Shown piece after piece: positions 36,001-43,906 of a stretch of 48,226 bases of DNA (position 1 is the stretch's first letter; each line of letters starts with the position of its first letter). Both the position numbers and the translations under genes were made by a program. The stretch is from an uncultured Acidimicrobiales bacterium (lineage in GTDB: Bacteria; Actinomycetota; Acidimicrobiia; Acidimicrobiales; SZUA-35): the NCBI GenBank assembly GCA_937976305.1, contig CALJSB010000087.1, forward strand, positions 1-48,226, given 5' to 3'. Under the pieces are notes generated by a model, which was not told where the DNA came from, made no database searches, and worked only from the letters and a program-made list of their open reading frames with translations.

Positions 36001-39000
36001 CTTCATCGGTGTAGGTGGCGATGCGGTTGCCGGCCACGACGTTGGTGACGGTGGTGAGGGTTTCGAGGCTGGAGGCGTCGATGTCGGTGGTGGTGCCGTC
36101 TTCGTGGGTGAAGGTGAAGGTGCCGTCGCCGTTGTCGACGAGTTCGGTGATGGTTTCGTTGATGTCGAACAAGACGCCGTCTTCGTCTGTGTAGGTGGCA
36201 ATCCGGTTGCCGGCCACAACGTTGGTGACGGTGGTGAGGGTTTCGAGGTTGGCAACGCTGAGGGTTGACACCGTGCCGTCTTCGCTCGTGAAGCTGAACG
36301 TGCCGTCGCCGTTGTCGGCAAGGGTCGTCACCGTTTCACGAAGATCGGTCGTGTTGCCGTCTTCGTCGGTGTAAGTGCCTATGAGATTGCCGGCAGTCAG
36401 CACATTCGTGACGGTGGTGAGCGTCTCGAGGTTGGCGACGCTGAGAGTGGAGGTAGAGCCGTCCTCTGCGGTGAAGGTGAAGGTCCCGTCCCCATTGTCG
36501 GCGAGCGTCGTGATGGTTTCGTTGACGTCGAAGGTGTTGCCGTCTTCGTCGGTGTAGGTGGCGATTCGGTTGCCCGCCACGACGTTGGTCACGGTGGTCA
36601 GCGTTTCGAGAGCGGTGACATCCAGCGTGGTGGCGCTGCCGTCCTCGCTGGTGAAGGTGAAGGTCTGATCACCATTGTCGACCAGCGTCGTGATCGTCTC
36701 GTTCACGTCGAAGGTGTTGCCGTCTTCGTCGGTGTAGGTGGCGATGCGGTTACCGGCCACGACGTTGGTCACCGTCGTCAGCGTCTCGAGGTTCGCGACA
36801 CTCAGCGTTGTCACAGTTCCGTCTTCTGCCGTGAAGGTGAAGGTGCCGTCGCCGTTGTCGGCGAGCGTCGTGATGGTCTCGTTGACGTCGAACGAAACGC
36901 CGTCTTCGTCTGTGTAGGTGGCGATCCGGTTGCCAGCCACAACATTGGTGACGGTCGTCAGCGTCTCCAAGTCGGTCACGTTGAGCGTGGTGGCGGTGCC
37001 GTCCTCACCCGTGAACGTGAAGGTCTGGTCACCGTTGTCGACCAGCGTCGTGATCGTCTCGTTCACATCGAAGGTTGCGCCGTCTTCGTCTGTGTAGGTG
37101 GCGATGCGGTTGCCGGCGACCACGTTGGTGACGGTGGTGAGCGTTTCGAGGCTTGAGGCATCCAGCGTCGAGGTCGAGCCGTCCTCATGAGTGAAGGTGA
37201 AGGTGCCGTCGCCGTTGTCGACCAGGGCGGTGATGGTTTCGTTGATGTCGAACGTCGCACCGTCTTCGTCTGTGTAGGTGGCAATCCGATTGCCTGCGAC
37301 GACGTTGGTCACCGTGGTGAGCGTCTCCAGGTCGGTCACATTGAGTGTTGTGGCAGTGCCGTCCTCGGCCGTGAACGTGAAGGTCTGATCGCCGTTGTCG
37401 ACGAGCGTGGTGATGGTTTCGCGAAGGTCGGTGGTGTTGCCGTCTTCGTCGGTGTAGGTGCCAATCAGATTCCCGGCGGTCAGCACGTTGGTGACGGTGG
37501 TGAGCGTCTCGAGGCTGGCAACGTCCAGGGTCGTTGCGGAACCGTCTTCGTGAGTGAAGGTGAAGGTTCCGTCGCCGTTGTCGACCAGGGCGGTGATGGT
37601 TTCGTTGATGTCGAACGAGACGCCGTCTTCGTCGGTGTAGGTGGCGATGCGGTTGCCGGTGACCACGTTGGTGACGGTGGTGAGGGTTTCGAGGTTGGCA
37701 ACGCTGAGGGTCGACACCGTGCCGTCTTCTGCGGTGAAGCTGAAGGTGCCGTCGCCATTGTCGGCGAGCGCTGTCACCGTCTCGAGCAGATCGGTGGTGT
37801 TGCCGTCTTCGTCGGTGTAGGTGCCAATGACGCTGCCCGAGGTGAGCACGTTGGTGACGGTGGTGAGGGTTTCGAGATCGGCCACGTCGAGAACCGACAC
37901 TGTGCCGTCTTCGGCGGTGAATGAGAACGTGCCGTCGCCGTTGTCGACCAGGCTGGTGACCGATTCGAGCAGGTCGGTGGTGTTGCCGTCTTCGTCTGTG
38001 TAGACACCGATCACATTGCCGCCAGCGAGCACAGTGCGCACCGTCGAGAGCGTTTCGAGATCGGCAATGTCGATCGTGGACGCCGTGCCATCTTCGTTCG
38101 TGAAGGTGAAGGTCTGATCGCCGTTGTCGGCCAGCGTCGTGATGGTTTCGTTGATGTCGAAGGTGTTGCCGTCTTCATCGGTATAGGTCGCAATACGGTT
38201 GCCAACGATGGCGTTGGTCAGCGTCGTGAGCGTTTCGAGGCTGGCCGCATCGATGTCGCTGGTCGTGCCGTCTTCCGCGGTGTAGGTGAAGGTGCCGTCG
38301 CCGTTGTCGACCAAGGTAGTGATCGATTCGACGATGTCGACCACGGTGCCGTCTTCGTCGGTGTAGCTACCGATGAGGTGACCACTGGCCAGGGTGTTGC
38401 TGAGCAGCGTGGTCGTCTCGAGCGAGGTGATCGGGATGGTGGTCGTGTTTCCGTTTTCATCGACGTAGCTGATGGTCTGCAACGAAGCGTCGAAACCGAT
38501 CGTGGTCAGCGTGTCGGTGGCTGATGGGTTGGTGCACGTCCAGGCCGAGCCGTTCCACACGATGATCTCGCCCGGGGCGCAGCCGAGGTCGCCGATGACG
38601 GTTGGTGCGGCAAGCAGCGGACTGAGATCGACGATCGAGTCGGGCCCGTCGCCGTTGGAGAGCACCAGGTCGTCACCAACGAGTGAGAGAACCTGGTCGT
38701 CGGTGTCGAACACGAGGGTTGAGAGGTCAACAGCAGCCGTCCCACCGTTGGTCACACTCACGACGAGGGTGGTGCCGTTGAGTGAGGCGCCAACTTGCTG
38801 GTTGTCGCTGTCGGCGCCGCTGATGAAGGGGGACAGATCCACGGTGTTGCCGTTGGAGATCGAGAGGCGGTTGCCGTTGAGGATGAGTTGCTGGTCGTCG
38901 TCGTGGGCTGCGCCGGTCACGGTGACCTGGCCGTTTTCGACAACAAGCTCACCTTCGCCGTCGGCGTCGTGCTCGTCGTTGTGCCCGACCCGGTACTCGT

Positions 39001-39616
39001 TGAGCAGGGCAGTGAGGTCGAGCAGATCATCTTCGAGCCGGGCGATGTCTGACTCGAGATCAAGAATCTCGTCGTCGTAGGTGACGGTGGTGTTGTCGCT
39101 GAAGGCGAGCGTAAGAGGAGCGCTGACGGCCACGCAGCTGATGTCGCCGTAGGAGGGGAGGGTCGAGCCAAACCAGAAGCGGCTGGGCGTGAAGGCGGTC
39201 CGAGTACACGAAACAGTGTCGTTGATGCCGTAGTTGTCCGTACCGGTGCTACGGCGATCACCGCAGGCCCAATGGCCGTCGGATTCGCCGTCGACACAGA
39301 CCTGTAGGTAGCCGGCGCCGGGAAGGTGTCGGGATCGTTCGGTCGCCGTCACCTGCACCAAGCCATCGCGGATCTCGACGTCGTCGGCGGGGATGGTTGC
39401 CACGAGCGATCCACGAAGGGGAGCGTCGTAGACCTGCAGCGTCACGTCGGCCCTGTTGATGTCACTGTCGAGCGCGGCGATGGCGGGCGCGTGAACCTGA
39501 AACGTGGTCTCGTGGAAGAACCAAGACCAAGCCATGACGCCAAGCGTGATCACGGCAAGCGTGAGAGCACCGGCCGTCAAGGGCCGAACGCGACGAGTGA
39601 CTGGATCTTCCGCCAT
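33026..39616 (-). CDS. giant membrane-anchored repeat protein, surface-fibre or adhesin-like
   Basis: About 2,196 residues from the ATG at 39616 (the frame is open to 39823, but the added 69 residues are not hydrophobic and have no signal). Residues 12-34 form a single membrane helix without a cleavage site, so a signal anchor is likely. Residues 35-398 contain a Cys-bearing segment, a short coiled coil (DLESDIARLEDDLLDLTALL) and fibre-like strands (LNGNRLSISNGNTVDLS). Residues 399-2027 are 27 tandem repeats of 60-61 residues with the core ATYTDEDGNTFDINETIT and DNGDGTFTF. Residues 2028-2196 are a distinct C-terminal domain (VGHWEVVFATPHPDGTNYAV) resembling tail-fibre heads. No LPXTG. Very acidic. 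Function is inferred; I know of no named family for the whole. Confidence 0.85.
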   Translation of the reverse strand: MAEDPVTRRVRPLTAGALTLAVITLGVMAWSWFFHETTFQVHAPAIAALDSDINRADVTLQVYDAPLRGSLVATIPADDVEIRDGLVQVTATERSRHLPGAGYLQVCVDGESDGHWACGDRRSTGTDNYGINDTVSCTRTAFTPSRFWFGSTLPSYGDISCVAVSAPLTLAFSDNTTVTYDDEILDLESDIARLEDDLLDLTALLNEYRVGHNDEHDADGEGELVVENGQVTVTGAAHDDDQQLILNGNRLSISNGNTVDLSPFISGADSDNQQVGASLNGTTLVVSVTNGGTAAVDLSTLVFDTDDQVLSLVGDDLVLSNGDGPDSIVDLSPLLAAPTVIGDLGCAPGEIIVWNGSAWTCTNPSATDTLTTIGFDASLQTISYVDENGNTTTIPITSLETTTLLSNTLASGHLIGSYTDEDGTVVDIVESITTLVDNGDGTFTYTAEDGTTSDIDAASLETLTTLTNAIVGNRIATYTDEDGNTFDINETITTLADNGDQTFTFTNEDGTASTIDIADLETLSTVRTVLAGGNVIGVYTDEDGNTTDLLESVTSLVDNGDGTFSFTAEDGTVSVLDVADLETLTTVTNVLTSGSVIGTYTDEDGNTTDLLETVTALADNGDGTFSFTAEDGTVSTLSVANLETLTTVTNVVTGNRIATYTDEDGVSFDINETITALVDNGDGTFTFTHEDGSATTLDVASLETLTTVTNVLTAGNLIGTYTDEDGNTTDLRETITTLVDNGDQTFTFTAEDGTATTLNVTDLETLTTVTNVVAGNRIATYTDEDGATFDINETITALVDNGDGTFTFTHEDGSTSTLDASSLETLTTVTNVVAGNRIATYTDEDGATFDVNETITTLVDNGDQTFTFTGEDGTATTLNVTDLETLTTVTNVVAGNRIATYTDEDGVSFDVNETITTLADNGDGTFTFTAEDGTVTTLSVANLETLTTVTNVVAGNRIATYTDEDGNTFDVNETITTLVDNGDQTFTFTSEDGSATTLDVTALETLTTVTNVVAGNRIATYTDEDGNTFDVNETITTLADNGDGTFTFTAEDGSTSTLSVANLETLTTVTNVLTAGNLIGTYTDEDGNTTDLRETVTTLADNGDGTFSFTSEDGTVSTLSVANLETLTTVTNVVAGNRIATYTDEDGVLFDINETITELVDNGDGTFTFTHEDGTTTDIDASSLETLTTVTNVVAGNRIATYTDEDGNTFDVNETITTLADNGNGTFSFTAEDGTVSTLSVANLETLTTVTNVVTGNQIATYTDEDGVTFDINETITELVDNGDGTFTFTHEDGTTTDIDASSLETLTSVTNVLSAGHLIGVYVDEDGNTTDLLETITTLTNNGDQTFTFVNEDGNSSTIDITDLETLTTVTNVLSAGNLIGTYTDEDGASFDLLETVTTLVDNGDGTFTFTAEDGTVSTISASSLETLTTVTNVVAGNRIATYTDEDGVTFDINETITELVDNGDGTFTFTHEDGSTTTLDAASLETLTTVTNVVAGNRIATYTDEDGVLFDINETITALVDNGDGTFTFTNEDGTPTTVDTNALETLTLVTNVVVGNRIATYTDEDGNTFDINETITTLADNGDRTFTFTSEDGTTTTIDTADLETLTLVTNVVTGNRIATYTDEDGNTFDINETITTLADNGDGTFTFTNEDGTPTTVDTNALETLTTLTNVLGAGNVIGTYTDEDGNSTDLRETVTAISDAGQSFTFTHEDGSQSTIDITDFETVTTVTNIVTGNRIATYTDEDGNTFDINETITELVDNGNGTFTFTNENGTPTTVDTNALETLTLVTNVVAGNRIATYTDENGNTFDINETITTLTDNGDRTFTFTSEDGTTTTIDTADLETLTTVTNVLSAGHLIGVYTDEDGNTTDLFETVTTLVDNGNDTYTFTSEDGTVTTLDVSDLETLTSITNVLAAGNRIGTYTDEDGGTVDIKESITDLVDNGDQTFTFTHEDGSSSTISATDIETLTTITNVLGAGNQIGTYTDEDGNSVDLLESITSLTDNGDGTITFIDETGASTVVTLTVDTLSTLACAAGETITYNGSAWVCSTISAGTDDQILGYGAGTIKIEDGNSITIPSVTIYEEFYAGGSDDGTTVTWTRNLKMGQIGVGHWEVVFATPHPDGTNYAVTILTEEQTANRDSVLAWIDQGSKTANGFSFSLVTGDNGVNADPYVNTPFTISIAAPIEVLTPGP
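33536..38422 (-). repeat. array of 27 coding tandem repeats, about 181 bp each
   Basis: 4,887 bp made of 27 units of 180 or 183 bp, all in frame in the giant gene. Two unit types occur: a 60-residue type with VVAGNRIATYTDEDG and FDINETIT, and a 61-residue type with VLxAGNxIGTYTDEDG and TDLxETVT. Neighbouring units are very similar at the DNA level, while the first and last units are the most divergent, the pattern expected for growth and homogenisation by recombination in the middle of an array. Assembly of this part from short reads could be unreliable in copy number. Confidence 0.95.
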
Positions 39617-39821
39617 GTGGGCAGATATCGGTCCGAAAGTAAGCCGAGCTGAACTGCTTGTTGAAGCTTCATCAATTTGCGGGGGAGCCGAACGAATCAG
39701 GCGCTGGCGAGTGCGGGCGAAAAACCCCGTGTTTAGTGGTAAATTCGCCTGAAAAAGTGTCCCCGGGGGTCCCCTCGCGGAATCACTCAAGAATCTCTTG
39801 GAGGCGATCGATACCGCCAAC
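39617..39821. other. divergent intergenic region between the giant gene and the HD-GYP gene
   Basis: 205 bp hold the promoters of both genes. On the minus strand TATCTG lies about 5 bases before the ATG at 39616. The middle is A/T-richer (GTTTAGTGGTAAATTCGCC), with TAAATT as a possible -10. A CCCCGGGG palindrome and GTCCCC repeats lie near 39760-39775. I looked for a c-di-GMP riboswitch (GEMM type) on both strands and saw none. Confidence 0.4.
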
Positions 39822-41315
39822 ATGAGAAAGGGACGTCACTACGCAGGTGTTGCCACCGCTGTCCTGCTGTTCGTGATGCTTGCGCAGTGGTTCTCGCAAC
39901 AGTGGGTCGCTCCTACGGCGCTGTTCTGGATCGTGTGCATCGCAGCGTCCGGTTGTCTCGTCTTTGCCGTGGCCCTCGGCATCGTTGCTCATCGCAACAA
40001 TCAGGCCGAGCTCGGTTTCGTGTCGTTCTACTTCTACTCGGCGTCGATCCTGCCGTTGGTGCACGGCATCACAACGCCGGGCGTTCTCTATGGCGACAAC
40101 GCGGTGACGATGAACTCGGCCCTGTTGGCTGTCCCGGTTGGGCTCGTGGGGCTCGCACCGCTCCTGCTTCGCGATCACCCGCTCTCTCGCTCCCTTGCCC
40201 GCCGTTGGCGTCTGTGGGTCGGCACGCTCACATTCGCGGTTCTCGGTCTGGTGTCGGTGATGCTTGTCGAGCCTCAGCAGTTTCGCGATCTGTTGCCGGG
40301 AACCTTCCGTTGGCAGGCGCTTGCCCTCCTCGGTGCCATGGGCTCGGTTGTTGCCGGTAAGCGACACATCCGGTTGGCCGAGATTGCCGATCGTCCCGGT
40401 CCGCTGTTCGTGGCATACGGCTTCCTGAGTGTGGGAGCGGCGTCGCTCGGTCTCACCTGGATTCAGCCGTGGACGGTCGGGTTCTGGCTGGTCCACGCCC
40501 TCGACATCTTCGGCGTCTTCCTGGCCACGATTGGTGGTGTCCTCGTCTACCGTTCGCATCGAGACCTGACCGAGGTGCTGGCGCCGCTCACTGCCTTTGA
40601 TCCGCACGCTGCAATCGAGCTTGGGCTCGATCCGATCGTCCATCGTTTCATCGCCGATCTGGAAGCGAAGGATCGCATGACCCGCGACCACGTCGTGCGC
40701 ACCGGAGCCCTCACGGTCGCTGTGGCCGAAGAGATGAAGCTCGACGGCGCTGCGGTGCGACGTTGTGGCCTCGTCGGCTTGCTGCACGATGTCGGCAAGC
40801 TCGAAATCTCCGACGAGATCTTGACCAAGCCAGACAAGCTCAGTGAAGAAGAGTTCGCCACGATGCGGAGCCACGCTGCGATCGGGCGCAGGATGCTCGC
40901 TGATTCGCCCGTGCTCTCCGACGTTGCCCAGGCCGTTGGTGCCCACCACGAACGGGTTGACGGCAAGGGGTATCCGTATGGTCTCGTTGGCTCGATCATC
41001 CCCATCGAAGCCAGGGTGACGGCAGTCTGTGATGCGTACGACGCCATGAGCCGCACTCGCCACTATCGCTCTGCCTTGGGCGCGGAAACGGTCGAACGTG
41101 CACTCATCCAGAACGCGGGCACGCAGTGGGATGCCGAGATCGTTGATGCCCTTCTGCGGGTACTTGCCCGCGGCGGTGATACTGAAGAGCGCTTCCAGTC
41201 GGTTGGTCGGGCCTGTGCGACCGCAGACGTCGAGTTCGAGCGTGGATGCGCCGATTGCGTGCCCACCTTGCACGGCGAAGCGCTCGTCGAAGACGAGGAG
41301 CTGGTGGAGGCCTAG
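39822..41315 (+). CDS. HD-GYP domain membrane protein, probable c-di-GMP phosphodiesterase
   Basis: A 497-residue protein with about eight N-terminal membrane helices (residues 5-250) and a cytoplasmic HD-GYP domain (about 275-450). The domain has LLHDVGKLEI, a conserved His in MRSHAAIG, and the HHE/GYP motif HHERVDGKGYPYG followed by RVTAVCDAYDAM, so all metal ligands appear present. Such enzymes degrade c-di-GMP to GMP or pGpG. The C-terminus has a Cys cluster (RACATADVEFERGCADC) not usual for the family. A GGAGG at about 39800 is 17 bases from the ATG; TTG 39798 is an alternative start. It is divergent from the giant surface protein. Its stop and the stop of the convergent fic gene share the palindrome CTAG. 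Confidence 0.88.
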   Translation: MRKGRHYAGVATAVLLFVMLAQWFSQQWVAPTALFWIVCIAASGCLVFAVALGIVAHRNNQAELGFVSFYFYSASILPLVHGITTPGVLYGDNAVTMNSALLAVPVGLVGLAPLLLRDHPLSRSLARRWRLWVGTLTFAVLGLVSVMLVEPQQFRDLLPGTFRWQALALLGAMGSVVAGKRHIRLAEIADRPGPLFVAYGFLSVGAASLGLTWIQPWTVGFWLVHALDIFGVFLATIGGVLVYRSHRDLTEVLAPLTAFDPHAAIELGLDPIVHRFIADLEAKDRMTRDHVVRTGALTVAVAEEMKLDGAAVRRCGLVGLLHDVGKLEISDEILTKPDKLSEEEFATMRSHAAIGRRMLADSPVLSDVAQAVGAHHERVDGKGYPYGLVGSIIPIEARVTAVCDAYDAMSRTRHYRSALGAETVERALIQNAGTQWDAEIVDALLRVLARGGDTEERFQSVGRACATADVEFERGCADCVPTLHGEALVEDEELVEA

Positions 41316-42433
41316 CCCTGAGCCCAGCCGGCGGTGGCGTCGAGCAGCGTGCTCGCGGCGTAGTGAACGATCGGTCGGCCTCGGCCCTTGGGCGCAACAT
41401 CGACCCGTTCGAGAATCCCACGTTCTTCCAGCACTCGTAGGGCCTCGCGAGCGGCTCGATCAGAGACGCTGAGCAGTTCGGCCATCGAGGCCGAGGTCAA
41501 CACCGGCACCTGGGGGAGCAGATTGATGATTCGGGCGGCCGCAGCGTCGCTGCGCAGGTCACGAAGCGCTTCGTGCCACGTATCGAGTTGTGCAGTGACC
41601 GCACCCACCATGTCGGCGGAGTGCGTGGCGGCCGAAGATGCAATGCCGGCGAACCAATTGATCCACTGATCGATCGGCCCCTCTCGAAAGAGGTGGAGGC
41701 CGCTGATGTAGCCGCCGGGGTCTCGCCCGATCAACACACTGATTGGGGGAGGAAGCTTGGTCACAAGGCCTCGGCGCATCAGCACCCAGCCGATCAAGAT
41801 GCGGCCCAGGCGCCCATTGCCATCGCCATAGGGGTGAATGGTCTCGAACTGGCCGTGTACGATCGCCGCTTGTGTGACGGGGTCGAAGTGGTCGGCGTTG
41901 GCAAAGGCGACCAGATCGTCGATGAGTGCGGGAACGTGCTCGGCCGTTGGCGGCACAAAGGCGGCGTCGAGGGGAGAGGTGCCGCCGATCCAACTCGGTG
42001 CGGTGCGGAAGGCGCCGATCATCGCGGGCTCGAGCGCCGAGAACGACATGAGGCTTCGGTGCCATCGATGCAGCGTGTCAACCGTGAGGTGCTGGGGTCC
42101 GGTCAGCGCATCGGCAACGGTGTGGAGATTGTCGGCAATCCATCCGGCGGACTGGCCGGCGTCGGCAACTTCAGCAAGGGCGACGTCGAGTAGGGGAGCC
42201 TGCACGCCCTCAATGCTGGACGAGGCGATGCCTTCGGTTCGCAGCAAGAGCCGGGCGAGGGGCTCCCAGTTGGTCGGCAACAGCCCGTCGGCGTTCGTGA
42301 GCGCTGCGGTTGCCTGTTCGGCTCGGCGAATCGCCGCTTCGGAGAAGTTGAAGTCTCGCGCTGCAAGAGCGTCCGGGGCCCAGGCTCGGGCCGGGCGATC
42401 TCGCCACATGAACGCTTCCCACTGACCCGACAC
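41312..42433 (-). CDS. Fic-domain AMPylase with N-terminal inhibitory helix and winged helix
   Basis: A 373-residue class II Fic protein. The inhibitory motif SSSIEG ([S/T]xxxE[G/N]) is at residues 71-76 and the catalytic motif HPYGDGNGRLGR at 200-211 is complete, so transfer of AMP to a target hydroxyl is expected once the glutamate brake is released. DUF4172-like N-terminal helices precede it. The last 80 residues form a winged helix-turn-helix (LTSASMAELLSVSDRAAREALRVLEERGILERV). The GTG at 42433 follows GGAAGG. A palindrome over the ribosome-binding site suggests that it represses its own transcription. The target is unknown; it stands alone without an antitoxin gene. Confidence 0.9.
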   Translation of the reverse strand: MSGQWEAFMWRDRPARAWAPDALAARDFNFSEAAIRRAEQATAALTNADGLLPTNWEPLARLLLRTEGIASSSIEGVQAPLLDVALAEVADAGQSAGWIADNLHTVADALTGPQHLTVDTLHRWHRSLMSFSALEPAMIGAFRTAPSWIGGTSPLDAAFVPPTAEHVPALIDDLVAFANADHFDPVTQAAIVHGQFETIHPYGDGNGRLGRILIGWVLMRRGLVTKLPPPISVLIGRDPGGYISGLHLFREGPIDQWINWFAGIASSAATHSADMVGAVTAQLDTWHEALRDLRSDAAAARIINLLPQVPVLTSASMAELLSVSDRAAREALRVLEERGILERVDVAPKGRGRPIVHYAASTLLDATAGWAQG

Positions 42434-42440
42434 AGGTTCC

Positions 42441-42465
42441 TTCCGTAATTCATCGAATTACGGAA
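42441..42465. promoter_or_regulatory. 25-bp palindromic operator of the fic gene
   Basis: TTCCGTAATTC (42441-42451) and GAATTACGGAA (42455-42465) are perfect 11-bp inverted repeats around the 3-bp centre ATC. On the minus strand TATTCT (42465-42470) is the -10 box, so the palindrome covers the transcription start and the ribosome-binding site GGAAGG. A dimeric helix-turn-helix protein, most simply the winged helix of the Fic protein itself, is the likely ligand. Confidence 0.8.
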
Positions 42466-42589
42466 GAATATCGGATCAACCATCGGTAAATCGAGGGTTT
42501 GCGGAAGTTGCGCCGATCGAGCCGCCGCACAGGTTGCTTGGAAAATGGTCACGGCCCAACCTCCGCTGGCCAGTAACCTCAGGGGCTTC

Positions 42590-43906
42590 ATGGCCCGGCC
42601 CTCCTTTCAAGCTGCTCCAGGCACTCGCGACCTGCTTTCACCCGACACCGACCGGTGGCGTCGGCTGACCGAGGTGTTCGCCGACGCAGCCTCCAAAGCC
42701 GGATTCGGCCAAATCGTCACGCCAATGTTCGAAGACATCGGCGTGTTCACCCGGCTCGGCGAGGCGTCAGACGTTGTCTCCAAGGAGCTGTACGACTTCG
42801 AGGACAAGGGCGGTCGCCACGTTGCGCTGCGGCCTGAATTCACCGCCTCGGTCTGTCGCTCGTTCGCCCAGAACCGCCAGCTGACGCCGTGGAAGACCTG
42901 GTACGTCGGCTCGGCCTTCCGCTACGACAAGCCACAGAAGGGCCGCTACCGCCAGTTCGACCAGGTCGGTGCCGAGGTGATCGGCACGCACGATCCCGAT
43001 GTCGACGTCGAACTCATTGCCCTCGCCGTCGGCTTCTACGAGTCGCTTGGGCTTGTGATCGGGGGAGACGGACCCACCGGTGTCACTCTCATCCTCAACT
43101 CGCTCGGCGACAAGGCCGATCGTCCCGCCTACCTCGATGCCTTGCGAGCCCACTTCGAGGCCTCGCTCGATCAGCTCTCTGAGCAATCCCGAGCCACGCT
43201 CGAGATCAACCCGCTGCGCGTACTTGATTCCAAGCGCCCTCAAGATGCCGAACTCGTCGCCGCCGCGCCCGTCCTCGCCGACTTCATCAGCGACGAGGCC
43301 ACCGCCGCCTTCGAGCGGGTGAAGGCCGGGCTTGATGCCCTCGGCGTGGCCTATGTCGTTGATCCTCGCTTGGTGCGAGGGCTCGACTACTACACCCGCA
43401 CCACCTTTGAGTTCGCCGCCAACTCCTTGTCGTCAGCACAGAACGCGCTCGGTGGTGGCGGTCGCTACGACGGCCTCGTGGCCGACCTCGGCGGGCCAGA
43501 TGAGCCCGGTGTCGGCTTTGCCCTCGGCATCGACCGCACCCTCATTGCTTGTGACGACGCCGGCATCTTCGCCGGGCCCGACACCTCGGTCGATGTGTGG
43601 GTGGTGGCAACCACCGGCGGCCTCGACGGCCTTGAGATCGCGCATGAGCTTCGCCAGGCCGGCCTCCGAGTCGATCGCAGTTTCGATCACCGCTCGATGA
43701 AGGCCCAGATGAAAGCCGCCAATCGTTCGGGCGCGGCGGTCGCCGTGATCGTGGGCGAAGGCGAAGCCGCGGCCGGTACGGTCAGCGTGCGCGTCATGCA
43801 ATCAGATGCGCAGGGCGAGGGCGGCGCACCTCACATCAAGAATCAACAGAGCGAGATCTCCCGATCAGACATGGTCGGAACAATCAAGGAGCTACTCCTT
43901 CCATGA
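42590..43906 (+). CDS. hisS: histidine--tRNA ligase
   Basis: A 438-residue class II synthetase. Motifs: PGTRDLLSPDTDRW at the start, LRPEFTASVCR (motif 2 region), RYRQFDQVGAEVIG, the histidine-specific RGLDYYTRTTFEF, and GGGRYDGLV (motif 3 side), then the anticodon-binding domain. I choose ATG 42590 (MARPSFQAAPGTRD); the in-frame ATG at 42545 adds 15 residues that do not match the family, and TAACCT at 42574-42579 lies between the two. The stop overlaps the aspS start (ATGA). Confidence 0.96.
   Translation: MARPSFQAAPGTRDLLSPDTDRWRRLTEVFADAASKAGFGQIVTPMFEDIGVFTRLGEASDVVSKELYDFEDKGGRHVALRPEFTASVCRSFAQNRQLTPWKTWYVGSAFRYDKPQKGRYRQFDQVGAEVIGTHDPDVDVELIALAVGFYESLGLVIGGDGPTGVTLILNSLGDKADRPAYLDALRAHFEASLDQLSEQSRATLEINPLRVLDSKRPQDAELVAAAPVLADFISDEATAAFERVKAGLDALGVAYVVDPRLVRGLDYYTRTTFEFAANSLSSAQNALGGGGRYDGLVADLGGPDEPGVGFALGIDRTLIACDDAGIFAGPDTSVDVWVVATTGGLDGLEIAHELRQAGLRVDRSFDHRSMKAQMKAANRSGAAVAVIVGEGEAAAGTVSVRVMQSDAQGEGGAPHIKNQQSEISRSDMVGTIKELLLP

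Noticed and set aside
35198..37924. Long plus-strand open frames with a Gly/Val/Asp repeat (GEGEGAVAVVDQGGDGFVD) within the giant gene
   Set aside because: They are the complement of the tandem repeats and inherit their periodicity. The minus-strand frame is continuous for over 2,000 codons with an anchor and a head domain, while these frames are broken between units.
33536..38422. CRISPR-like or satellite DNA
   Set aside because: The unit is 180-183 bp, always a multiple of three, fully coding and without unique spacers.
39617..39821. A c-di-GMP riboswitch before the HD-GYP or giant gene
   Set aside because: I could not find the conserved GEMM core on either strand.
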